Assembly (NCBI GenBank): GCA_040389965.1
Contig: JAZJZF010000040.1
Location: 32,115-96,114 of the forward strand
Direction of reading: 5' to 3'
DNA: 64,000 nt
From: UBA4416 sp040389965
Lineage (GTDB): Bacteria; Bacteroidota; Bacteroidia; B-17B0; Aurantibacillaceae
Positions within the stretch are counted from its first letter, which is position 1. Each line of letters opens with the position of its first letter. The translations under genes and the position numbers were made by a program. Positions 51,153 through 60,022 of the stretch are shown in pieces. Below the pieces are notes generated by a model. The model did no database searches. It had not been told where the DNA came from and was given only the letters and a program-made list of their open reading frames with translations.

Positions 51153-52262
51153 TTAGGATATTGGCGGCGGCGGCGGAATAGCGCTAAATAAAGTCTGCAA
51201 TTCGGGCTGTGTTTCTGCAGCGAGCCAACCTGCCATACCTTGTTTCCATACAAGGCTTTGTTTGTTGAATTGCCCTTGCGAAGCCATTGTTTGCAATTGT
51301 GGGATATTAAAAGGGCCTGTTTGTGCACCATTAACAGCTACAAAAAACTGAACAATCGGTGGCGGAGGCGGTGTATTGTTACCGCTGGCACCGTTAAATT
51401 GCTGATTTTGAAAAGCGTTGCCCATTTGCCCCATCATACCCATTCCCATACCTGCTCCTAAACCTGCACCCATCATGCCTCCGTTAGGATTATTGGCGGC
51501 ATCCTGCATGGCATTGGCTGCCTGAAATTGAGTATAAGCACCTAAATTCCCTATAATACCCATACTGCTGCGTTTATCTAAAGCAGCTTCTACCTCAGGA
51601 GGTAAGGATACGTTTTCAATTAAAAATTTAGTAAGGTTTAAACCCATTTCATTGAATTCGGGTTTAATTTTATCGGTAATTAATTTAGACACTTCATCAT
51701 AATTGGAAGCAAGATCCAATACCGGAATTTTACTTTCGGCAACAGCATCCATACCGCGAGATACGGCAATGTTACGTAACTGCTCATTAATTTCTTCCAC
51801 ATTAAATTCAGAATCAGTACCGGCAATTTCTTTTAAGAATAAGGCTGCGTCACTTACTCTGAATGCATAGGAACCAAAGGCTCTTAAACGAACAGGGCCA
51901 AACTCTGCATCGCGTAACATAATAGGGTTTTTGGTACCCCATTTTTGATTGGTAAATTGCTTGGTGCTTACAAAAAACACGTCTGCTTTAAAGGGGCTGT
52001 TAAAACCAAATTTCCATCCTTTTAAAGTGGATAGAATAGGCATGTTTTGAGTAGTAAGTGTATACATACCGGGTTGGTATATATCGGCTATTTTCCCTTC
52101 GTTCATAAACACTGCTACCTGACTTTCGCGTACGGTAAGCTGTGCACCCATTTTAATTTCGTTTTGGAGACGTGGGAATTTATAAATGATGGTATCGTTG
52201 GTGCTATCTGTCCAATCAATAATATCAATAAATTCGCCTTTTATTTTATCCCATAATCCCAT
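51153..52262 (-). CDS. SPFH-domain protein with C-terminal GYF_2 domain (YdjI-like)
   Basis: A 369-residue protein. The start MGLWDKIKGEFIDIIDW is the hallmark of the YdjI-type SPFH family (related to a poxvirus virion-core-like protein). Residues about 30-230 are the SPFH/band-7-like core (QLTVRESQVAVFMNEGKIAD, YAFRVSDAALFL, MDAVAESKIPVLDL). A Gly/Met-rich linker (255-300) leads to PPPPP, then a GYF_2 domain (about 310-360, FFVAVNGAQTGPFNIPQLQTM) and PPPPPIS at the end. I start at ATG 52262; an upstream start adds 22 unlikely residues. Bacillus relatives act in membrane-stress defence (LiaH-like); the role here is unknown. Confidence 0.85.
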   Translation of the reverse strand: MGLWDKIKGEFIDIIDWTDSTNDTIIYKFPRLQNEIKMGAQLTVRESQVAVFMNEGKIADIYQPGMYTLTTQNMPILSTLKGWKFGFNSPFKADVFFVSTKQFTNQKWGTKNPIMLRDAEFGPVRLRAFGSYAFRVSDAALFLKEIAGTDSEFNVEEINEQLRNIAVSRGMDAVAESKIPVLDLASNYDEVSKLITDKIKPEFNEMGLNLTKFLIENVSLPPEVEAALDKRSSMGIIGNLGAYTQFQAANAMQDAANNPNGGMMGAGLGAGMGMGMMGQMGNAFQNQQFNGASGNNTPPPPPIVQFFVAVNGAQTGPFNIPQLQTMASQGQFNKQSLVWKQGMAGWLAAETQPELQTLFSAIPPPPPIS

Positions 52263-52405
52263 AATGTATGTTATTTTAAAGTTTATACTAAAATAAGGAT
52301 TTTTGAGATACCTGCTATTAAAAAACAATGAATAATATTAGGAAAGCTACTGGGTAAAGAGAAATATTACCATTAATATTGCCGGATAACAATTTAAACA
52401 TATTT

Positions 52406-53986
52406 ATGAAAAAAATAGTTCTATTAATGGTGTGTTTTCTCACACTTAATGTCTTCTCTCAAAAACAGGAAAAAAGCACCTCTTTTGATGAACCATTGGG
52501 CTGGACCAAATTAGTACAATTGAGAAATGGGAATACCTGTCTGGTAGAAGTAACTAAGAAAGAAGGGATCAACACAACTATTTTTGACGGTACAAGAAAA
52601 AAAACGGCTTCCGGAAAACTGGCTTTAACCCTTGTAGAAGATAAGCTGGGACAGTCCTCCATTGGAGGTGTATTTGATATTGCCGGAGATGTGGTGATCT
52701 TTTACCAGGCCTATGTGGACTATGTGCCGCAAATGATCAGGATCATTGTGGATGGAAAAACAGGAAAATTAAAAAGCGAAGAAAAAGTAGCTGAACTGAA
52801 TAAACTCACAAGAGGAGATGCTTATGCTTATCTGTTTGGTGATGTTGATTTACCGATTGTGTATGTAGAAAAAGATCCGGAAAGCGATTATTATGCATTG
52901 ATACGATACAACACTTTTGCTCCTGAAACCAAAGACAGGATTGAAGTATTACACTATGATGGAAATCACAAGGTGATCAATAAAGCGAATTATACAGCTC
53001 CTGACAATAAGTATAAATACACCAAATATTTAACGACCTACGTTCATAAGGACGAATATGTACTGATTGGAGCTTATGCGTTTAATACAAAAAAATCGGG
53101 TGGGGAAGAGGCCAGGTTCTATGTAGCACAATTAGCGAAAGGTAAAACGGGCTTTGTTCAAAAAGAACTTATCTACAAAGATTTTTACAAAGGTGCACGT
53201 TGCAGATTCTCGTATAACAAAGTCAAGGAAATGGTAAACATGGTATTGATTACAGATGTAACGCAGAAAGATAATGCATCTAAATATGATATCGTCTTTC
53301 AAAATGTAAACCCGAAAACGTTAGTGTTGGATAAGCCTTATAAAGCTGATATGACAAAGGTAAATGAGTACTACAAAAACGATATGTTGCGAAAAGACAA
53401 TTTTAATGGGATGGTTCAGGGAACATTCTTTGATAAAAACGGAAACCTGATGGTGTTTTATCAGCAAACAACACTTAAAGCAGGAAATGGTTCAGGTGTA
53501 GTAGGTACGTTTTTAGGAGACTGTGCACTGGTAACGATGTCGCCTGAAGGAAAAGTGATCAATACGGCAGTGTTTTCTGCCAATATTTATTCCAGTGGCA
53601 ATCATCCTGCCTTTAATTCGGATGATATCAGGAATGGGGTTAAAAAAGCCGGAAGCTATGATGATCCGGGGCTTGCCAATGAGCAGTATTTTAATGTGGA
53701 TTTAGTATCTACAGATAATGGGAATTACCTGTTGTTCAATAATACAAAATTCAATATGGAGTTGCCGGAAAATAAAGAAGCTAAAATGCTAAAAGCTATT
53801 TCTCTTGCTACGGCAGTAAGATACACGTATAAGAACAATGCCATAAAAAAAGAATACTTGTTGTCAGCACCTTCTGATGAAAAAGATAACCAGTTTTGTA
53901 ATTTTTCCTGCTCCGATTATAACGTAGTTACCAAACAATATGCAACGATTGTCACAGATCCTAAAACCAAAAAAGCATCTCTGTGA
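52406..53986 (+). CDS. Exported protein of unknown function
   Basis: A 526-residue exported protein with a signal peptide (MKKIVLLMVCFLTLNVFSQ) and a beta-rich body (LVQLRNGNTCLVEVTKKEG, LVTADGN-type turns, AYVDYVPQMIRIIVDGKTG) that may form a beta-propeller-like fold. It resembles uncharacterised Bacteroidota secreted proteins and I do not recognise a family. There is no T9SS domain. I use ATG 52406; a TTG nine codons earlier is less likely. It is 26 bases before the flavoprotein gene and may share its message. Confidence 0.55.
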   Translation: MKKIVLLMVCFLTLNVFSQKQEKSTSFDEPLGWTKLVQLRNGNTCLVEVTKKEGINTTIFDGTRKKTASGKLALTLVEDKLGQSSIGGVFDIAGDVVIFYQAYVDYVPQMIRIIVDGKTGKLKSEEKVAELNKLTRGDAYAYLFGDVDLPIVYVEKDPESDYYALIRYNTFAPETKDRIEVLHYDGNHKVINKANYTAPDNKYKYTKYLTTYVHKDEYVLIGAYAFNTKKSGGEEARFYVAQLAKGKTGFVQKELIYKDFYKGARCRFSYNKVKEMVNMVLITDVTQKDNASKYDIVFQNVNPKTLVLDKPYKADMTKVNEYYKNDMLRKDNFNGMVQGTFFDKNGNLMVFYQQTTLKAGNGSGVVGTFLGDCALVTMSPEGKVINTAVFSANIYSSGNHPAFNSDDIRNGVKKAGSYDDPGLANEQYFNVDLVSTDNGNYLLFNNTKFNMELPENKEAKMLKAISLATAVRYTYKNNAIKKEYLLSAPSDEKDNQFCNFSCSDYNVVTKQYATIVTDPKTKKASL

Positions 53987-54012
53987 TCTGGTTTCCTTTA
54001 GACTAACAGGAA

Positions 54013-55245
54013 TTGACCCTGGTTTCAAAACATATTGTCATTATTGGCGGTGGCGCATCAGGCTTTTTTGCGGCCATCAATACTGCTATTAATTTTCCGG
54101 GGGCTCAAATTACCTTACTCGAAAAAACAAATAAATTGTTATCAAAGGTGCGGGTATCAGGTGGCGGACGCTGTAATGTGACACACCATTGTTTTGAGAA
54201 CAATGAACTCATTAAAAATTATCCCCGTGGAGAGAAAGAACTGCGACAGGTATTTTCTCAGTTTACGGTAACCGATACAATTGATTGGTTCGCCAAACGC
54301 GGTGTAAAACTTAAAACGGAACCTGATGGAAGAATGTTTCCTGAAAGCAACAGCAGCGAAACGATTATTCATTGTTTTTTAACGGAAGCTCAAAAATATA
54401 ATATCGATATCCGTTTAAGCGAAGAAGTGTTGGAGATAAAAACAATAGACAACGGCCATGCTGATGCGATAACAATAAAAACAACCAAACAAACCTATAC
54501 AGCAGATGCGGTTATTTGTAGCATTGGTGGGCATCACCAGCTTAAAAATTATGAATTTGTAAAACAATGCGGTCATCACATCGATGAATTGATTCCGAGT
54601 TTATTTACGTTAAATCTTCCGCAGAGTAATATTAAAGAGCTCATGGGTTTAAGTGTAAAGAACGGAACCGTAAAAGTAAACGGAACCAAACATCAGTATA
54701 CAGGTCCTGTTTTAATTACGCATTGGGGCTTAAGCGGGCCGGCAGTATTAAAGTTGTCTGCCTTTGCAGCTTACGATTTTTTTAAATTGAATTACCATGC
54801 CGGAATTTCTGTCAACTGGACAGGGATTTTTAGTGAAGACGATTTAAAATATGAACTGGAAATGCAGTTATCCTCAAAAGCATTGATGGTAAATACGCCA
54901 CTCTTTGATATTCCTAAGCGCCTATGGGAATATTTACTTTTGCGTGCTGATGTTCCTTTAAACAAGCCCTGGATAGAGCTGGGTAAAAAACAACTCCATA
55001 AACTGATGCAGGTATTAATGCACGACGCTTATAACATGCAGGGCAAAACAACGTTTAAGGAAGAGTTTGTAACAGCGGGCGGTATCAATTTAAAAGAAGT
55101 CAATTTTAAAACCATGGAAAGTAAATTATTCTCCGGATTATTCTTTTGTGGCGAAGTACTCAATATTGATGGCATCACGGGAGGCTTTAATTTTCAGAAT
55201 GCCTGGAGTACCGCATGGATAGCCTCTAAACTGGCTATGTCATAA
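54013..55245 (+). CDS. BaiN/HI0933-type FAD-dependent oxidoreductase
   Basis: A 410-residue flavoprotein of the HI0933/BaiN family. An N-terminal Rossmann motif (VIIGGGASGFFAAINTA), the family signature KVRVSGGGRCNVTH (47-60), a TGPVLITHWGLSGPAVLKLS segment and a C-terminal FAD site (GGFNFQNAWSTAWIA) are all present. BaiN itself reduces bile-acid intermediates; the substrate of most members is unknown. The start is TTG 54013 (MTLVSKHIVIIGG); no ATG precedes the Rossmann motif. Length is normal. Confidence 0.9.
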   Translation: MTLVSKHIVIIGGGASGFFAAINTAINFPGAQITLLEKTNKLLSKVRVSGGGRCNVTHHCFENNELIKNYPRGEKELRQVFSQFTVTDTIDWFAKRGVKLKTEPDGRMFPESNSSETIIHCFLTEAQKYNIDIRLSEEVLEIKTIDNGHADAITIKTTKQTYTADAVICSIGGHHQLKNYEFVKQCGHHIDELIPSLFTLNLPQSNIKELMGLSVKNGTVKVNGTKHQYTGPVLITHWGLSGPAVLKLSAFAAYDFFKLNYHAGISVNWTGIFSEDDLKYELEMQLSSKALMVNTPLFDIPKRLWEYLLLRADVPLNKPWIELGKKQLHKLMQVLMHDAYNMQGKTTFKEEFVTAGGINLKEVNFKTMESKLFSGLFFCGEVLNIDGITGGFNFQNAWSTAWIASKLAMS

Positions 55246-55341
55246 AAACGGAGGTAACAGTCCCGCATTCCCCCTTATGATCAGAATTCCATGGCACAAG
55301 CCTTGATGCTCTTTTTCTTTAACCTAAAAAATCCGGGAATC

Positions 55342-55827
55342 ATGAAAACTTCTAATGCTGTATTAAAGCCTTGTATTCAGGCTTATCTGAACGTAAAAGA
55401 TGCCGATAAGGCCATTGAATTTTATAAAAAAGCTTTTGGGGCCAAAGAAAAAGGCCGTATTACCGTTAACGGGAAGGTAGGTCACGCCGAGTTGGAAATT
55501 GGCGACTCCGCATTTATGGTAGCTGAAGAAATGAAAGAGTGGGGCAATGTGAGTCCTTCTACTCTGGGCGGTACACCGGTGGGTCTTTGCCTGTATGTAG
55601 AAGATGTGGATACTGTGTATAAAAATGCCCTTGCTGCAGGTGGAAAAACGGAAGGGACTATGGATGTAAAAGACCAGTTTTATGGCGACCGCTCTGGAAA
55701 CCTTATTGATCCTTTCGGTCACAAATGGGTTATCTCTACCCACATGGAAGATGTGAGTTGGGAAGAACTTCAAAAGCGCTCTGATGAGATGATGAAAGAA
55801 AGCGAGAAAAAATATACGTCTTTGTAA
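55342..55827 (+). CDS. VOC-family (PhnB-like glyoxalase fold) protein
   Basis: A 161-residue protein of the vicinal oxygen chelate superfamily, PhnB-like. It has the paired beta-alpha-beta-beta-beta modules: IQAYLNVKDADKAIEFYKKAFG, then GHAELEIGDSAFMV and CLYVEDVDTVYKNALAAGG, ending YGDRSGNLIDPFGHKW. His and Glu metal ligands are visible (GHAELE, GHKW), but the function is not known. ATG 55342 is used. It has no obvious partner and stands after the flavoprotein gene. Confidence 0.85.
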   Translation: MKTSNAVLKPCIQAYLNVKDADKAIEFYKKAFGAKEKGRITVNGKVGHAELEIGDSAFMVAEEMKEWGNVSPSTLGGTPVGLCLYVEDVDTVYKNALAAGGKTEGTMDVKDQFYGDRSGNLIDPFGHKWVISTHMEDVSWEELQKRSDEMMKESEKKYTSL

Positions 55828-56042
55828 GGCCTGAATACATTTTACAATTCAAGGACTGTTTTCTACAACTCAAGGACTTCTACCTTTCTGCCCTGATCAT
55901 CTGTCAGTAATATTGCTGCATAAATCTTAATTGTGAGTCGTGAGCGGGTAAATGAGTTTAAGGCCTGACTGGATAAATAATCTTTTGTTTAATATGCCCG
56001 GCTATTCTGCGCCACTGCATATGGTAGTAAAAGAATAAAGCT

Positions 56043-57314
56043 TTAACTAAACCTGATTGCCTTAACCGGTGTAATTTTATTCAAAATTAATGTAGGAAGA
56101 AACATCATTAACAGGCACACTGCTACTGTACCCGCATTAATTAAGACAATATGCATTACTGAAATGTTTACTGGTACATAGCTGAGGTAATAGGTTGCGG
56201 CATTGAGTGTAGCCAGTTTAAATTTTAATTGTAAAAAACATAAGCCTATACCAACTATGTTACCATACAATAGCCCTTTGGCAAGTAATTGCAGAGATAC
56301 ATAAAAAAATACTTTTCTTACATTTCCGTTTGCCAAGCCAAGGGCTTTTAAAATACCAACCATATTGGTACGTTCCAGTATCAGGATCAGTAGGGCTGAG
56401 ATCATATTAATGGCAGCTACCAACACCATTAATGTAATAATAATAATAGCGTTTACATCTATCATATCAAGCCAGCTAAAAATAGCACTCTGTAACTGTT
56501 TAACATTGTTTACAGAAAGATCGTAGCCAACCATATCATTCAGTTCTTCCTGTGTTTGCTCCAGCAGGTTAAAATCTTTAAGGTATATTTCGTATCCTCC
56601 TACCTGCTCGGGTGTCCAGTAATTTAATTTTTGAACTTGTTTTATGTCAACAAACACAAGGTTTTTATCAAAGTCGGAAAAGCCCGTATTAAAAATTCCT
56701 TTCACGTAAAAATCTTTTACGCGAGGTTCATATTCAATATAATTTTGTCCGCTAAAGGTAGTATCGGTCAATTTTTTTTTACTCATAAAATATACCAATA
56801 GCTTTTGATTCAATTGTAAATTGAGTTTTGTGGCTATGGCTTCCGAAATAAAAATATCTTTACTTACTGAGCTGTCGGTAATGTTTGGCAGGCTGCCTTT
56901 TAGCAGGTATGGTTTTAAATAACTCCAGTCGTATGAAGAGGAAACACCTTTTAAAACAATGCCTTCATTTTCTGTTTTTGTTTTTAAAATGCCATTCTTG
57001 GTTGCAAATGCCTGAATATGCCCAACATTATTAACCGCTTCAATGGCTTTTAACATAGGCTTTCCAATGATAATAGGACTTGGTTCCTGCGATTGGTTTT
57101 CGTCGTATTCATTGATCCTTAAATGCGCCGTAAATGTGGTGATTTTTTTAGTGATCTGTTGTTGAAATCCTGTGATTACAGCCATGGTAATGATCATAAC
57201 AGCTACACCTAATGCAATGCCGGTAATACCTATTTTTACAATAGGACTCGACATATTGTTCTTAACGTTATTTTTGTTTAGGATGCGTCGGGCTATGTAG
57301 TTAGAAAAGTTCAA
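56043..57314 (-). CDS. LolC/LolE-type ABC transporter permease
   Basis: A 423-residue FtsX-type inner-membrane permease of the LolC/E group, which moves lipoproteins from the inner membrane to LolA. It begins MNFSNYIARRILNKN at a TTG (57314); the longer ATG frame from 57431 would overlap the divergent gene by 82 bases and adds no family sequence. Spans: about 33-60 (IVKIGITGIALGVAVMIITMAV), then a periplasmic domain, then three C-terminal spans (NAIIIITLMVLVAAINMISAL and after), with ILERTNMVGILKALGL as the FtsX signature. No ATPase gene (LolD) is next to it. Confidence 0.88.
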   Translation of the reverse strand: MNFSNYIARRILNKNNVKNNMSSPIVKIGITGIALGVAVMIITMAVITGFQQQITKKITTFTAHLRINEYDENQSQEPSPIIIGKPMLKAIEAVNNVGHIQAFATKNGILKTKTENEGIVLKGVSSSYDWSYLKPYLLKGSLPNITDSSVSKDIFISEAIATKLNLQLNQKLLVYFMSKKKLTDTTFSGQNYIEYEPRVKDFYVKGIFNTGFSDFDKNLVFVDIKQVQKLNYWTPEQVGGYEIYLKDFNLLEQTQEELNDMVGYDLSVNNVKQLQSAIFSWLDMIDVNAIIIITLMVLVAAINMISALLILILERTNMVGILKALGLANGNVRKVFFYVSLQLLAKGLLYGNIVGIGLCFLQLKFKLATLNAATYYLSYVPVNISVMHIVLINAGTVAVCLLMMFLPTLILNKITPVKAIRFS

Positions 57315-57322
57315 ATGCCTAT

Positions 57323-57337
57323 ATTTACATTGTAAAT
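57323..57337. repeat. Palindrome between divergent genes
   Basis: ATTTACA-T-TGTAAAT, perfect 7-base arms, in the 35-base gap between the LolC/E-type permease (minus) and NamZ (plus). Its place between both starts suggests an operator for both or an AT-rich promoter element. Confidence 0.3.
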
Positions 57338-57349
57338 CTAAACTATTAT

Positions 57350-58543
57350 ATGCGATTTTATTTCTTTTTATACGTATTTTTTTTGGGACGATTTCTTTCT
57401 TTTTCGCAAACAGGTATTCAGGCTTATACATCTATTACTACTGGTGCGCAACAAACGCATTTATATTTACCAAAGCTTAAAAATAAAAAAGTAGCCATTG
57501 TTACCAATGCTTCCGGTATCATAAACAACAGGCATCTGGTAGATACACTTTTAAAGCATAATGTTAAAATTGTGAAAATATTTGGCCCTGAGCATGGTTT
57601 CAGAGGAATGGCAGATGCAGGCGAAAAAGTAAAAACTGAAAAAGATCCTGTGACAAAAATTACGGTTGTATCGTTATACGGATCGCATAAAAAGCCTACT
57701 AAAGAAGATCTTTCGGGGATAGATGTGGTGGTGTATGATATACAGGATGTAGGTGTGAGGTTCTATACCTATATTTCTACAATGACTTATATTATGGAGG
57801 CCTGTGCTGAAAATAACAAAGAGTTAATTATCCTCGACAGACCTAATCCTAATGGCTTTTATATTGATGGGCCTGTAATGACGGATGCCTACAAATCTTT
57901 TTTGGGAATGCATAATGTACCTATTGTTTACGGAATGACTTGCGGAGAATACGCGCAAATGGTTAACGGAGAAGGCTGGCTAAAAAATAAAGTGAAATGT
58001 CAGTTGACTATTATTCCTCTTGAAAATTATGACAGATCAAAATTTGTTTCCGGTTTGCCTGTTAAGCCATCGCCTAATTTGCCTAACGATACTGCTATTT
58101 TATTGTATCCCAGTTTAGGTTTATTTGAAGGAACAATGGTAAGCCTTGGAAGAGGGACTGATAGTCCATTTCAATATATTGGAAGCCCCTATGCTGATAA
58201 GAGCGTGTTTTCTTTTTCTTTTACTCCAAGATCAAACAGCATTACCAGGAAGCCCAAATATCAGGATACTTTGTGTTATGGAATGAATGCTAAGCTCCAA
58301 TTCGAAAAAGTGTTGGAACAAAAAGCAATAAATGTCGATATGCTTAAACGGCTTTATACCTATAGCGGAAAGCAGGATGTTTTTTTTGACAATAATTTCA
58401 ATTACCATTCGGGCAATGAAATATTAAAGCAAGAAATCATTTCTAATTTTTCGTCTCAGCAAATAAAGCAATCCTGGCAGCCAGCATTGGATACGTTTAA
58501 AGAAATACGTAAAAAGTACCTGATTTACGCTGATTTTAAGTAG
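57350..58543 (+). CDS. namZ: Exo-beta-N-acetylmuramidase NamZ-like (DUF1343) protein
   Basis: A 397-residue exported protein of the DUF1343/NamZ family, which removes terminal N-acetylmuramic acid from peptidoglycan fragments. A signal peptide (FYFFLYVFFLGRFLSFSQ) precedes VAIVTNASGIINNRHLVDTL, IFGPEHGFRGMADAGEKV, DIQDVGVRFYTYISTMTY, LDRPNPNGFYIDGPV and PNLPNDTAILLYPSLGLFEG, the family's ordered motifs. Probably periplasmic and used in cell-wall recycling. Divergent from the LolC/E-type gene. Confidence 0.9.
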   Translation: MRFYFFLYVFFLGRFLSFSQTGIQAYTSITTGAQQTHLYLPKLKNKKVAIVTNASGIINNRHLVDTLLKHNVKIVKIFGPEHGFRGMADAGEKVKTEKDPVTKITVVSLYGSHKKPTKEDLSGIDVVVYDIQDVGVRFYTYISTMTYIMEACAENNKELIILDRPNPNGFYIDGPVMTDAYKSFLGMHNVPIVYGMTCGEYAQMVNGEGWLKNKVKCQLTIIPLENYDRSKFVSGLPVKPSPNLPNDTAILLYPSLGLFEGTMVSLGRGTDSPFQYIGSPYADKSVFSFSFTPRSNSITRKPKYQDTLCYGMNAKLQFEKVLEQKAINVDMLKRLYTYSGKQDVFFDNNFNYHSGNEILKQEIISNFSSQQIKQSWQPALDTFKEIRKKYLIYADFK

Positions 58544-58580
58544 AAATGGGGCTGTTTGAGCGGCTTTCCAGGATAATTAA

Positions 58581-58611
58581 TTTCATAGATTTAAAATTTA
58601 TAGTATTTTTG
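58581..58611 (+). promoter_or_regulatory. Promoter of tRNA-Ser
   Basis: TTTC (58581-58584), 19 bases, then TATTTTTG (58604-58611), a perfect -7 element; transcription would start within a few bases of the tRNA 5' end at 58620. Confidence 0.6.
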
Positions 58612-58619
58612 CCGTCCCT

Positions 58620-58706
58620 GGAGAGGTGTCAGAGTGGTCGAACGAGCAAGCCTGGAAAGTTTGTATACGGGAAACTGTATCGCGGGTTCGAATCCCGCCC
58701 TCTCCG
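58620..58706 (+). tRNA. tRNA-Ser (anticodon GGA)
   Basis: An 87-base class II tRNA. Acceptor stem GGAGAGG (58620-58626) pairs with CCTCTCC (58699-58705), discriminator G at 58706; no CCA is encoded. The anticodon arm is CAAGC-CTGGAAA-GTTTG with GGA in the loop, reading UCC and UCU serine codons. A long variable arm (TATACGGGAAACTGTAT) and the T arm GCGGG-TTCGAAT-CCCGC complete a serine tRNA. Confidence 0.95.
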
Positions 58707-58717
58707 CATAAAAATGC

Positions 58718-58752
58718 AAAACCTCTGGTGAGCCGATCATCAGAGGTTTTTT
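58718..58752 (+). terminator. Rho-independent terminator after tRNA-Ser
   Basis: AAAACCTCTG (58718-58727) and CAGAGGTTTT (58741-58750), perfect ten-base stem followed by T. Eleven bases after the tRNA. Confidence 0.85.
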
Positions 58753-58860
58753 ATGGTTCGAACTTTTTGCTATTTAAATAGCTGATTTACTAACTTGTTG
58801 TAATTCAGATTCGATGAAGGCTCGAACAATAATTCACAGCTTGACTGTGTAACGTCACTT

Positions 58861-58974
58861 GAGAAGGATAATAATTTCCTGCAGGCTTATGCGGATACCT
58901 TGACACCCATTATCTATGCAATGAAAGATTGGGGAGTGAACCATCGTGAAAAAAATTTTCAGAAGCGGAAGTGA
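58861..58974 (+). pseudogene. Scrap of an HxlR-type regulator
   Basis: A frame ending TLTPIIYAMKDWGVNHRE-KNFQKRK then TGA matches the C-terminal end of HxlR-family winged-helix regulators (usually G-x-L-x-P-I-I-x-A-M-x-x-W-G). No start codon or helix-turn-helix core precedes it; the bases from 58753 to 58860 carry nothing recognisable. It is the left-over 3' end of a lost regulator. Confidence 0.5.
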
Positions 58975-59030
58975 TGAACTTTTTCTTTTAAAGGTGATCA
59001 GAAGTTTCCAGAGGCGTTTAAAACAACCAA

Positions 59031-59936
59031 CTAATTCAAAAACTGTTCTCTGTATTCTGTCGGACTAATACCTACTTCTTTTTTAAATAGTTTAGAAAAA
59101 TAAGGCGAATTTTCAAAACCCAATGCGTAGCCAATTTCTGATATGGATTGGTTATTTGCTTTTAGTAAATTTTTAGCTTCTGAAATTAAAGACAGGTGAA
59201 TTAGCTCTATAGCTGTTTTACCCGTTTCTAGTTTCAATAAGTCGCTAAGATAACGTGGAGAAACATGTAGTTTAGATGCAATAAATTTTACAGTAGGTAA
59301 TCCCTTTTTTTTCAGCGCATCTTTTTTAAGATACCCGGCAAGTACTTCATTAAATTTATTTATTGTGTGTCCCGACAATACTACTCTATTGATAAACTGC
59401 CTTTTATAAAATCGGCTGCCATATTTCAGCAAAGATTGGATATGAGAAAGTATGATTTCTCTGCTAAATTCATCTTGATTATTGTCGTATTCAATATCAA
59501 TTTTTTGAAACAATTCTCCTATTACTTTTTCTTCACTTGGTGAAAGGTGTAATGCTTCATTTACTTCGTATTCAAAAAAACTGTATTTTTTAATCTCATG
59601 GTGCAATGCATGTCCGTGAAGAAAGTCCTCGTGAACAAACATCATGTATCCTTCTACCTTTTGTTCAATATCGTTTAATGCAAAAATCTGTCTTGGATTT
59701 AGAAAGAACATAGTACCATTGGCATTGTCGTATTTTGTTTTTCCATAGCCGTATTTAATTGATACAGATGTAGTTTTTTTTAAACAAATTATATAGAAAT
59801 CACAAGTATGTTCTGGAATGTGACTTCCAAAACCCGCTACTCTTTCCGCATCAAATAATATGCTGATCAGTGGGTTTTCAGGCGGTGGAAACCCGTATGC
59901 TTTATGAAGTTCTTCAAGACTGCTGTAATGTTTCAT
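59031..59936 (-). CDS. AraC-family transcriptional regulator
   Basis: A 301-residue regulator. The N-terminal 180 residues resemble a cupin-like sensing domain (HTCDFYIICLKKTTSVSIKYG, GTMFFLNPRQIFALND). The last 100 carry an AraC/XylS double helix-turn-helix (TVKFIASKLHVSPRYLSDLL, ISEIGYALGFENSPYFSKLF, ending ISPTEYREQFLN). I start at ATG 59936 (MKHYSSLEELHKAYG). It has its own promoter inside the upstream dehydrogenase gene, although the gap is only 65 bases. Such regulators next to short-chain dehydrogenases often control them; the ligand is unknown. Confidence 0.88.
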   Translation of the reverse strand: MKHYSSLEELHKAYGFPPPENPLISILFDAERVAGFGSHIPEHTCDFYIICLKKTTSVSIKYGYGKTKYDNANGTMFFLNPRQIFALNDIEQKVEGYMMFVHEDFLHGHALHHEIKKYSFFEYEVNEALHLSPSEEKVIGELFQKIDIEYDNNQDEFSREIILSHIQSLLKYGSRFYKRQFINRVVLSGHTINKFNEVLAGYLKKDALKKKGLPTVKFIASKLHVSPRYLSDLLKLETGKTAIELIHLSLISEAKNLLKANNQSISEIGYALGFENSPYFSKLFKKEVGISPTEYREQFLN

Positions 59937-59952
59937 ATTAAATAAGTAAGCA

Positions 59953-59979
59953 GAATCTATTCTTAAAAGAAATAGATTC
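59953..59979. repeat. Inverted repeat in the leader of the AraC gene
   Basis: GAATCTATT (59953-59961), nine bases, AATAGATTC (59971-59979): perfect nine-base arms between the predicted transcription start (about 59985) and the ATG. No T tract follows on the minus strand, so an operator or leader hairpin is more likely than a terminator. Confidence 0.45.
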
Positions 59980-59991
59980 CGCATTTATTAG

Positions 59992-60022
59992 CAAATATAA
60001 TTTATTTGCCGTGTGCTTCAAA
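59992..60022 (-). promoter_or_regulatory. Promoter of the AraC-family gene
   Basis: On the minus strand TTTG (60022-60019), 19 bases, TATATTTG (59999-59992): a perfect Bacteroidota promoter. It lies across the 3' end of the dehydrogenase gene (stop at 60002). Confidence 0.65.
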
